Assembly: GCF_024979255.1 (NCBI RefSeq)
Contig: NZ_JANLCN010000002.1
Coordinates: 62,001 to 126,000, forward strand
DNA: 64,000 bases
From: Herbiconiux moechotypicola
Lineage (GTDB): Bacteria; Actinomycetota; Actinomycetes; Actinomycetales; Microbacteriaceae
Direction of reading: 5' to 3'
The notes under the pieces are model-generated. The model was not told where the DNA came from and did no database searches. It saw only the letters and a program-made list of their open reading frames with translations. The translations under genes and the position numbers were made by a program. Below are positions 1 through 8,867 of this stretch, one piece after another. Positions within the stretch are counted from its first letter, which is position 1. Each line of letters opens with the position of its first letter.

Positions 1-329
1 CTGCAGCCCGCACGGGCGACCTCCTCACCCTCATGGCGGTCCTCTCCCCCGAGATCGAGCTCCGCTCCGACGGCGGAGGCGTCGTGAACGCCGCCCGCCA
101 GGCCGTGCACGGCACCGACCACGTGGCCCGTTTCGTGCTCGGTGTGCTCTCCAAGAACCCGCACACCACGTTCACCGAGCAGCCCACCGCCGACGGCCTC
201 GGCTACCGCCTCGACGTCGGCGGCCGCCTCTACGGGATCGTCACCTTCGACGTCGCCGACGGCCTCGTGACGTCCGTTCGCCTGATGCTCAATCCCGCCA
301 AACTCACCAGCTGGCCCTCCCTCCCCTGA
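1..329 (+). CDS. ECF41-type sigma factor, C-terminal part (5' truncated)
   Basis: The reading frame is open from base 3, so this is the 3' end of a gene that begins outside the window. The translated part, about 108 residues, looks like the SnoaL-like C-terminal domain of ECF41/SigJ-type sigma factors: a GDL...LMAVLSPEIELRSDGGG stretch, then a VNAARQAV segment, and a terminal LNPAKL motif close to the usual NPDKL. In this family the C-terminal domain modulates promoter binding by the sigma-2/sigma-4 core, which is not visible here. It ends 195 bases before the start of the giant Ig-like gene and reads in the same direction. I see no sign that it is co-transcribed with that gene, because a palindrome and a likely promoter lie between them. 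An isolated SnoaL-like protein is the alternative, but the open 5' end argues for a longer gene. Confidence 0.75.
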   Translation, partial: AARTGDLLTLMAVLSPEIELRSDGGGVVNAARQAVHGTDHVARFVLGVLSKNPHTTFTEQPTADGLGYRLDVGGRLYGIVTFDVADGLVTSVRLMLNPAKLTSWPSLP

Positions 330-360
330 CCCCTCAGCACATCCCGCACCGGATGTCACA

Positions 361-376
361 TGGGGACTTCTCCCCA
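361..376. promoter_or_regulatory. Palindromic operator candidate, copy A
   Basis: TGGGGA-CTTC-TCCCCA is a perfect 6-bp inverted repeat with a 4-bp spacer. A second copy with the same arms lies at 21974-21989, upstream of the WXG100 genes. A possible -10 (CATGCT, 406-411) lies about 30 bases downstream. Shared sequence beyond the palindrome (a GCCGT-TTT-like stretch) suggests that the two sites are parts of related promoters. The binding protein is unknown. Confidence 0.6.
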
Positions 377-429
377 GACGGCCGTTTTGGCGACCTCTCG
401 CCGATCATGCTTGAATGACCCCTGTACGG

Positions 430-477
430 GGTACGCCCGACCCGAAGGGCCGTACCGAAGGTCGCTCCCGGGCGACC
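430..477 (+). other. Structured leader of the secretion operon (two stem-loops)
   Basis: Two inverted repeats lie between the putative promoter and the GTG at 525. GGTACG (430-435) pairs with CGTACC (451-456), and GGTCGC (460-465) pairs with GCGACC (472-477). Neither is followed by a T-run, so they look like 5' UTR hairpins rather than a terminator. The unit at 22.0 kb has a similar two-hairpin leader. Confidence 0.4.
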
Positions 478-524
478 CCGCACAGTCTTGCCCTCGCCGT
501 GACCACCCGACGATCGGAGACCGT

Positions 525-3500
525 GTGAGGCTGTTCCAGGCCATCCGCCGCCACAAGGCCACCAGTGCCTCTGTCGCCACGGTCGCCGCGGCCTCGATCG
601 CCGTCACCACGATGGCCTTCCTCTACGAGGGCGTCGAGACCGCCGACGTCGATCTCAACGACGGCGGCGTCTGGGTCACGAAGCCCTCCGCCCTGCTACT
701 CGGGCACCTCAACCACCCGGCCCAGGTCATCGACGGCGGTCTCCGCACCTCCTCCACCGACTTCGACGTGCTGCAGAACGGCGACACCGTGCTGCTGCTC
801 GACTCGGCCGGCGCGACGCTCACCCCGGTCAACCCCATGACGGTGGCCCTCGAGTCGCCCGTCAACCTCCCGCCCGAGGCCTCGGTCTCCCTCGGCGGCG
901 ACTCCGTCACCCTGCTCGACCGCCAGACCGGCGGCCTCTGGGCCGTCGACTCGGCCCAGGTCGGCTCATTCACCCCCGACCCCGAGGAGCCGATGGCCGA
1001 GCTCGGCGCCGGTGCCGCCGCGGTGGCCGACTCCGAGGGCACGGTGCACGCCCTCTCCACCTCCGACGGCCGGCTGCTCAGCTACGAGCGCGACGAGGCG
1101 ACCGGCGCCTTCCCCGAGGAGCCCACGGCCTCGACCGCCTTCCCCGAGGTCGAGCAGAGCGCCCAGCTGACCCTCACCACCGTCGGCGACCAGGCCGTCG
1201 TCTTCGACTCCGCCACGGGCACCCTCTACCTGCCGGGCGGCGGTGTCGCCGAGCTCCCGGATGCTCAGGGCGGCATCGTGCAGGCCTCCGGCCCCGCCTC
1301 CGACGACGTGCTCGTCTCCACCGCGACCACCCTCATCCGCCAGCCCCTCGCCGGCGGCGAGCCGGTCGTGCTGCAGACCACCGGCGAGCCCGGCGACCCG
1401 GCCGCGCCCGTCTTCCTCAACGGATGCGCCTACGCGGCCTGGTCGGGCTCGGGATCGTACCTGCGCGACTGCGCGGGCGACGCCGACGACGTCGAGAGCG
1501 AGGTTCCCGATCTCGCGGCGAACGCCTCGCTGCGATTCCGCGTGAACCGCGACGTGGTGGTGCTCAACGACGTGGCGACCGGCGTGGTGTACCTGGTGAA
1601 CCAGGACATGAAGAAGGTCGACAACTGGGACGACATCGCCCCGCCGCCCGAGGAGAGCGACTCCGAAGAGGAGGAGGACAGCACCGAGGAGGAGCTGCAG
1701 GTGCTGCTCCCCGACCGCTCCGAGGAGAACACCCCGCCCACCGCGGTCGACGACTCGTTCGGCGTGCGGGCAGGCCGCACCGTCATCCTCCCGGTGCTGA
1801 ACAACGACACCGACCCCGACGGCGACGTGCTGACGGCGTCGCTGAGCGGCAACGGCCCCTCGTTCGGCGAGGTGCAGCGCATCCTCAACGGCGCGGCGTT
1901 GCAGGTGGTGGTGGAGCCGGATGCGCGGGGCGCGTCGAGCTTCAGCTACACCGCCGACGACGGCCGCGGCGGCACCGACACGGCGACGGTGTCGCTCACG
2001 GTGCGGGGCGACGGCGAGAACTCGCCGCCGAAGCAGCGGCAGGTCTCCGACGTGCTGGTGGAGCTCGGCGCCACGGTGAAGCACAACGCGCTGCCCGACT
2101 TCGAGGACCCCGACGGCGACGACCTGTACGTCACGGCGGCGTCGACCGGCACGGCCGACCAGGTGCAGTTCCGGCCCGACGGCGAGATCACGTTCACGAG
2201 CATCGACCCCAACACCGGGCCGAAGGACGTGACGGTCACGATCTCCGACGGGCGCTCCGAGATCGAGGGCACCATCCGGTTCGTGGTGCGCGACAAGGGT
2301 GCGCTCGCCCCGGTGACCACGCCCGACGCCGTGGTGGCCACGGTCGGCGAGCGGGTCACCGTCGCCCCGCTCGAGAACGACCTGAGCCCCTCCGGCGCCC
2401 CGCTGCGGCTCGCGAAGGTGAACGAGACGCCCGGGCTCACTCTCGAGCCCGACTACACGACCGGCACCTTCGCCGTGACGGGCGCCTCGGTGGGCGTGTT
2501 CTACGTGCAGTACCTGGTGGCCGACGGCCCCAAGACGGCGGAGGGACTCGTGCGGGTCGACGTGGTGGCCGATGAGGACACCGAAGACCCGCCGATCGCC
2601 GTGCGCGACACCGCGCAGCTGCCCACCGGGCGCACGACGCTCGTGAACGTGCTAGCCAACGACACCGACCCGAACGGCGGCATCCTCGCCGTGCAGTCGG
2701 TGCAGACCGACCCCGACTCGGGTATCTCGGTGGAGGTGCTCGAGCACCAGATCCTGCGCATCGCCGACCGGGGCCTCGTCGGACCCACGACCGTGCGCTA
2801 CACGGTCTCCAACGGCTACGCGAGCGCGGTCGGCGAGGTGTTCGTCACCCCGATCGCCTCGCCCGAACGGCTGCAGCCGCCGGTCGCGGTCGACGACACC
2901 GTGACCGTGCGGGTGAACGACGTCGCGACCATCCCGGTGCTGGCCAACGACTATCACCCCGACGGCGACACCATCCGCCTCTCCGAGACCCTCATCGAGC
3001 CGCTCGTTGCCCCGGCCGACGGGCAGATCTTCGTGGCCGAAGACGTGGTGCGGTTCCGCGCCGGCCCCGAGCCCAAGACCGTCTACGCCACCTACGAGGT
3101 GGTCGACTCGCAGGGCCAGAAGGACGCGGGCTACATCACCATCCGCGTGGTCGGCGACGACGGGGCGAACTCCCCACCCCGTCCGGAGGACGTGACGATC
3201 CGCGCCCTGCAGGGCACCAGCGTGCGCATCCCGATCCCGCTCGACGGCATCGACCCCGACGGCGACTCCGTGCGCCTCGTGGGCCAGAGCTCGGCGCCCG
3301 CGAAGGGCCGCATCACCGAGGTGGGCGAGTCGTGGCTGGTGTACGAGGCCTACCCCGACGCGACCGGCACCGACACCTTCACCTACGCCGTGCAAGACCG
3401 CCTCGGCGGCCTCGCCACCGCCACCGTGCTGGTGGGCATCATCCCCGCCTCCGACGCCAACCAGGCGCCCTACGCCCAGAAGGACACGGTGCAGGCCCGC

Positions 3501-6500
3501 CCCGGGCGCACCCTCGCGGTCGACGTGATGGCGAACGACTCCGACCCGGACGGCGACCCGATCGCCATCCGCGAGAACGGCCTCGAGGTGCCCGACGGCG
3601 TCACCGCGGAGGTCGACGGCGGCCGAGTGGTGGTCACCGCACCCGACCAGGCCGGCGACTACACGGTGCTCTACACGATCGTCGACCGCTGGGGCGCCGC
3701 CTCGACCGGGTCGCTGCTCGTGAGCGTGAGCCCCGACGCGCCCCTGCAGGCCCCGATCGCCCGCGACGACACCGTCCCCGTCTCCGATGTGCTCGACCGT
3801 CCCTACGTCGACATCGACGTGCGCGAGAACGACGACGACCCCGACGGCACCATCGACGAGTTGGTGGTCTCGACGGCCGACGCCACGGCGACCGTGCAGC
3901 CGAACCAGAACCTGCGCATCGAGCTGCTGCCCACGGAGCAGATCGTGAGCTACACGGTCACCGATCAGGACGGCCTCACCGCCTCGGCGTTCGTGACCGT
4001 TCCGGGCATGGACACCCTCCCGCCGGTGCTCCGCCCCGGCATCGAGCCGATCGTGGTGAACGACGGCGAGACCATCGACCTCGAGCTCGGCGACTACGTG
4101 CTCGTGGCCGAGGGCAAGTCGGTGCGCATCACGGAGGCCGAGAAGGTGCGTGCCTCGAACTCCAACGGCGACAACCTCGTGGCGGGCGAGACCACGCTGC
4201 GCTACACCCCGAAGGCGCGCTACGACGGCCCGGATGCGATCAGCTTCGAGGTGACCGACGGAACGGGCCCCGACGACCCGGCCGGACACAAGGCCACCCT
4301 CGTCATCCCGATCCAGGTGGTCTCCGACTACAACACCCCGCCGAGCTTCGTGAACACCGCCGTCTCGGTGGCGGCCGGCGACGGCGAGGGCACGGTCGAC
4401 CTGCGCGCCAACTCGCAGGACCCCGACGAGGGCGAGCTCGACGCGCTCACCTACACGATCGCGGGCGACACCGGAGCGGGCGTGAACGCTCGCATAGAAG
4501 GCGCCACCCTGGTGGTGACCGCCGATGTCGACGCCCCGCGCACCTCGTCGCCCGTGGAGATCGACGTCTCCGACGGCGTGAACCCGCCCGTGCGCGGCAC
4601 CGTGACGGTGACCGTGCTCGCCACCACACGCAACCCTCCGAGCGCCACCGACGACGTGGTGCCGCAGGCGAACCAGGGCCAGACGGTGACGGTCGACGTG
4701 CTGAGCAACGACTACAACCCCTTCCCCGAGTCGCCGCTCGAGATCACCCAGGTAGTGGTGGAGACCGGCTCGGGCAACGCCTCGGCGAACGGCTCCTCGG
4801 TCGACGTCACGCCGGCGGGCGACTTCGTCGGCACCATGGTGGTGCGCTACCGGGTGGCCGACGTCACGGGCGAGCCCGACCGCGTGGCCGACGGGCGCAT
4901 CCGCCTCACCGTGCAGGGCCGGCCCGACGCGCCGGCCACGCCGACGGTCACGAGCATCCAGGACCGCACGGTGGTGCTCTCGTGGTCGCCGCCCATCAAC
5001 AACGGCGCCGAGATCACGGGCTACACCGTGACGAGCCCGCAGGGCTACTCGAAGCAGTGCGCCTCCACCACCTGCACCCTCGACGGGCTTACCAACGACG
5101 TGGAGTACACCTTCACGGTCACGGCCACGAACTCGGTCGGCGTCTCCGACGCCTCGCCGCCCTCGGCGGTGGCACGGCCGGATGCGCGGCCCGACCAGCC
5201 GGAAGCCCCGAAACTGGTGTTCGGCGACGAGAGCCTCACGGTGACCTGGGTCACCCCGCCCACGCCCGGCTCCGCCGTGGAGTCGTTCAATCTCGAGATC
5301 TCTCCCGCCCCGGCCCGCGGTGCCGCCACGCGCTACGACGTCACCGGCAACTCCCTGGTGTGGGAGGGGCTGGAGAACGGCACCGCCTACCAGGTGCGGG
5401 TGCAGGCGGTGAACCGGGCTCCCGAGCCGAGCGAGTTCAGCACCTTCTCGGCCGAGGAGATCCCGGCCAGGGCCCCGGATGCGGCGGCCGCGCCCACGAC
5501 GACCCGCCTCAACCCGGTGGGCGACCGCGCCCAGCTGCAGGTGGCCTGGACCCCGCCGGCGAACAACGGCGACGCCATCAGCGCCTACACCCTCGAGGTG
5601 CTGCGCGGCGGCAGCGTGGTGAGCACGATCGACGCGGGCACCTCCACCGAGCAGGCCGTGCCGCTCGACATCTCCGAGACCGACTACACCTTCCGGGTGA
5701 CCGCCGAGAACAAGGCGGGTGCGGGCGAGCCGTCGCCGCAGTCCGCCCCGCGCCGCGCGTTCCTCGCGCCGACCGCGCCGGGCGCCCCGTCTCTGGCCGA
5801 GGGCGACCGCCAGATCACGATGACCGTCGGCTCGCCGGCCGACGGCCGCGGCGCGCGGCAGGACGAGTTGACGTACCAGTACCGCCTCAACGGCGGCGGC
5901 TGGAGCTCGCTGCCCTCGGGCGGCGTGATCGGCGGGCTGCAGAACGGCCAGAGCTACTCGGTGGAGACCCGTGCGGTCACCCCGCTCGACGGCACGAACT
6001 ACGAGGGCCCGCCGAGTGCGGCGTCGAACACGGTGGTGCCCTACGGCCCGCTCGGCCAGCCCAGCGCCTCGGCGTCGGGCGGGGCGACCACGGTGTCGCT
6101 GTCGTGGCAGGCTCCGCAGCCCAACGGCCGCGACATCACCTCGATCCAGGTGCTGGTCGACGGTGCCGCCTACTCCAGCGCCCCGAGCGGCTCGGTGACG
6201 GTGGGCAACGGTTACAGCCAGACCCACTCCGTGCGCATCACGGTGACGGATGCGGCCGGCCAGACGGTGTCGGCCGAGGCGAGCGCCACGAGCGACCCCG
6301 AACCCCCACCGCCCCCGAAGGGTGCGTTCCTCTCGTCGTGGACCTCGTGCGATGGCGAGAACCTCGTGAACGGGCCGCCCTGCGTGCGCATGAAGCTCAC
6401 GGTCGAGAACTTCCTCGGCCAGGGCAGTGTGCACTGCACCTGGTCGGGCGGCAACAACCTCTCCACCGACATCTCCGTCGACGGCAACGGCAACGGCTCG

Positions 6501-6602
6501 AAGAACCTCAGCTGGTTCACCCAGGACAGCGGCGCGTACTCGCTCGAGAACCAGGCCGCCCGCATGCAGTGCGACGGCGTGCAGGTGGTGGCACGACGAT
6601 GA
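525..6602 (+). CDS. Giant membrane-anchored Ig-like / fibronectin type III protein
   Basis: The protein has about 2,025 residues. I start it at GTG 525 (GGAGA at 516-520 upstream), because reading from an upstream ATG at 360 runs through the palindrome and leader hairpins and gives unstructured sequence. Residues 1-13 are basic and 14-34 form one TM segment, so the bulk is probably extracellular. Residues 35-370 look like a beta-propeller-like region, followed by an acidic Glu/Ser linker near 376-390. From about 402 to 1465 come roughly eleven cadherin-like/Big_9-type repeats with the signature PPxAxxD...VLxNDxDPDGD. Residues 1466-1935 hold about five fibronectin III domains (WxPPxxNG...ITxYT), and a four-Cys C-terminal segment of about 90 residues follows. 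No LPXTG signal is present. It is the first gene of the operon with MoxR, DUF58, transglutaminase, kinase and the FtsK/SpoIIIE ATPase. A surface scaffold or adhesin working with the secretion apparatus is my inference. Confidence 0.85.
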   Translation: MRLFQAIRRHKATSASVATVAAASIAVTTMAFLYEGVETADVDLNDGGVWVTKPSALLLGHLNHPAQVIDGGLRTSSTDFDVLQNGDTVLLLDSAGATLTPVNPMTVALESPVNLPPEASVSLGGDSVTLLDRQTGGLWAVDSAQVGSFTPDPEEPMAELGAGAAAVADSEGTVHALSTSDGRLLSYERDEATGAFPEEPTASTAFPEVEQSAQLTLTTVGDQAVVFDSATGTLYLPGGGVAELPDAQGGIVQASGPASDDVLVSTATTLIRQPLAGGEPVVLQTTGEPGDPAAPVFLNGCAYAAWSGSGSYLRDCAGDADDVESEVPDLAANASLRFRVNRDVVVLNDVATGVVYLVNQDMKKVDNWDDIAPPPEESDSEEEEDSTEEELQVLLPDRSEENTPPTAVDDSFGVRAGRTVILPVLNNDTDPDGDVLTASLSGNGPSFGEVQRILNGAALQVVVEPDARGASSFSYTADDGRGGTDTATVSLTVRGDGENSPPKQRQVSDVLVELGATVKHNALPDFEDPDGDDLYVTAASTGTADQVQFRPDGEITFTSIDPNTGPKDVTVTISDGRSEIEGTIRFVVRDKGALAPVTTPDAVVATVGERVTVAPLENDLSPSGAPLRLAKVNETPGLTLEPDYTTGTFAVTGASVGVFYVQYLVADGPKTAEGLVRVDVVADEDTEDPPIAVRDTAQLPTGRTTLVNVLANDTDPNGGILAVQSVQTDPDSGISVEVLEHQILRIADRGLVGPTTVRYTVSNGYASAVGEVFVTPIASPERLQPPVAVDDTVTVRVNDVATIPVLANDYHPDGDTIRLSETLIEPLVAPADGQIFVAEDVVRFRAGPEPKTVYATYEVVDSQGQKDAGYITIRVVGDDGANSPPRPEDVTIRALQGTSVRIPIPLDGIDPDGDSVRLVGQSSAPAKGRITEVGESWLVYEAYPDATGTDTFTYAVQDRLGGLATATVLVGIIPASDANQAPYAQKDTVQARPGRTLAVDVMANDSDPDGDPIAIRENGLEVPDGVTAEVDGGRVVVTAPDQAGDYTVLYTIVDRWGAASTGSLLVSVSPDAPLQAPIARDDTVPVSDVLDRPYVDIDVRENDDDPDGTIDELVVSTADATATVQPNQNLRIELLPTEQIVSYTVTDQDGLTASAFVTVPGMDTLPPVLRPGIEPIVVNDGETIDLELGDYVLVAEGKSVRITEAEKVRASNSNGDNLVAGETTLRYTPKARYDGPDAISFEVTDGTGPDDPAGHKATLVIPIQVVSDYNTPPSFVNTAVSVAAGDGEGTVDLRANSQDPDEGELDALTYTIAGDTGAGVNARIEGATLVVTADVDAPRTSSPVEIDVSDGVNPPVRGTVTVTVLATTRNPPSATDDVVPQANQGQTVTVDVLSNDYNPFPESPLEITQVVVETGSGNASANGSSVDVTPAGDFVGTMVVRYRVADVTGEPDRVADGRIRLTVQGRPDAPATPTVTSIQDRTVVLSWSPPINNGAEITGYTVTSPQGYSKQCASTTCTLDGLTNDVEYTFTVTATNSVGVSDASPPSAVARPDARPDQPEAPKLVFGDESLTVTWVTPPTPGSAVESFNLEISPAPARGAATRYDVTGNSLVWEGLENGTAYQVRVQAVNRAPEPSEFSTFSAEEIPARAPDAAAAPTTTRLNPVGDRAQLQVAWTPPANNGDAISAYTLEVLRGGSVVSTIDAGTSTEQAVPLDISETDYTFRVTAENKAGAGEPSPQSAPRRAFLAPTAPGAPSLAEGDRQITMTVGSPADGRGARQDELTYQYRLNGGGWSSLPSGGVIGGLQNGQSYSVETRAVTPLDGTNYEGPPSAASNTVVPYGPLGQPSASASGGATTVSLSWQAPQPNGRDITSIQVLVDGAAYSSAPSGSVTVGNGYSQTHSVRITVTDAAGQTVSAEASATSDPEPPPPPKGAFLSSWTSCDGENLVNGPPCVRMKLTVENFLGQGSVHCTWSGGNNLSTDISVDGNGNGSKNLSWFTQDSGAYSLENQAARMQCDGVQVVARR

Positions 6603-6642
6603 CCCGACCCCTCCCGCTCCCCCCGAAAGGAAGCCCCCTCCC

Positions 6643-7613
<971 letters not shown>

Positions 7614-7617
<4 letters not shown>

Positions 7618-8867
7618 GACGACTGCTGCACCGGATGCGCGCGGCGCCCGTGTGGGCGGCGTCGCGCGAGCGCGTGGCCGCCGGCGGGCGGGGCGTACGG
7701 CGTGCGGCCGGCCCGGTTCTCTCGACCGTCTCGGGCTTCGGCTGGGGCGTGCTCGCGGCCACGATCGTCGCCCTCGTGGCCGGCGTGGTGCTGGGCTGGC
7801 GGGAACTGCTCGTGGTGGGGGCGGTGCTGCTCGCGGCTCTGCTCATCGCCGTGGGCTTCGCGATCGGCCGTTCGGCCTATGCGGTGTCGCTCGACCTCGC
7901 GCTCACGCGGGTGGTCGTGGGCGAGCGCGCGGTGGGCCGCGTCGCGGTGGCGAACACCGCCTCGCGGTCGATGGCGCCCGCCCGCATCGAGCTGCCGGTG
8001 GGCGCGTCGTTCGCCTCGTTCGCCCTGCCGAGGCTCGCACCGGGTGCCGAGCACGACGAGCTCTTCGGCATCCCGACCCACCGCCGATCGGTCATCACGG
8101 TGGGCCCCGTGCGATCGGTGCGGGGAGACCCGCTGGGCCTCCTGCGCCGCGTGGTGCGCTGGACCGACCCGGTCGACCTGTACGTGCATCCGAAGACCAT
8201 CTCGCTCGGCGGCTCGTCGTCGGGCTTCCTGCGCGACCTCGAGGGCATCGAGTCGCGGGTGCTGAGCGAGAACGATGTGTCGTTCCACGCCCTGCGCGAG
8301 TACGTGCCCGGCGACGACCGGCGCTACATCCACTGGAAGACCTCGGCGCGCACGGGCACCCTCATGGTGCGCCAGTTCGAGGAGACGCGGCGTTCGCATC
8401 TCGCCGTCGCGTTGTCGACGAGCACGGCCGACTACGCCGATCCCGAGGAGTTCGAACTCGCGGTCTCGGTGTGCGGGTCGCTCGGCGTGCAGGCCCTGCG
8501 CGAGGAGCGCGAGCTCACCGTGCTCACGCAGACCAGCACGCTGCGCACGCAGACGGGGCGACTGCTGCTCGACGACCTCTCCGGCGTCGAGACGGCCGAG
8601 CGGCGCGGCACGGTGACCTCGCTCGCTCAGTCGACAGGCTCGGCGGTGCCAGGGGCGTCGGTGGCCTTCCTGCTCTTCGGCGGGCCGGTGTCCGCGCGGC
8701 AGCTGCAGGCCGCGAGCGTGCACATCCCGCTCGGTGTGCGGGTGATCGCGGTGAGCGCCCAGCCGGGCGCCGCGCTGTCGCTGCGGCACATCGGCGACGT
8801 GACGCTGCTGACGGTGGGCGAGCTGAGCGAGTTCCCGCTCGCGCTGCGGAGGGCGAACAGCGGATGA
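7614..8867 (+). CDS. DUF58 domain-containing membrane protein
   Basis: The protein has 417 residues and starts at ATG 7614, overlapping the MoxR stop by four bases. Two hydrophobic segments near residues 45-85 form a TM hairpin. A beta-rich region follows, then the DUF58 signature REYVPGDDRRYIHWKTSARTG around residues 230-250, and a C-terminal vWA-like part. DUF58 proteins are conserved partners of MoxR ATPases; the biochemical function is not settled. It is translationally coupled on both sides: its TGA overlaps the ATG of the transglutaminase-like gene at 8864. I infer that it forms a module with the MoxR ATPase and that transglutaminase-like protein. Confidence 0.9.

Noticed and set aside
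360-524. In-frame N-terminal extension of the giant Ig-like protein from ATG 360
   Set aside because: It would place the palindrome and two hairpins inside the gene and adds Cys/Pro/Arg-rich sequence before a normal TM anchor. GTG 525 has a ribosome binding site.
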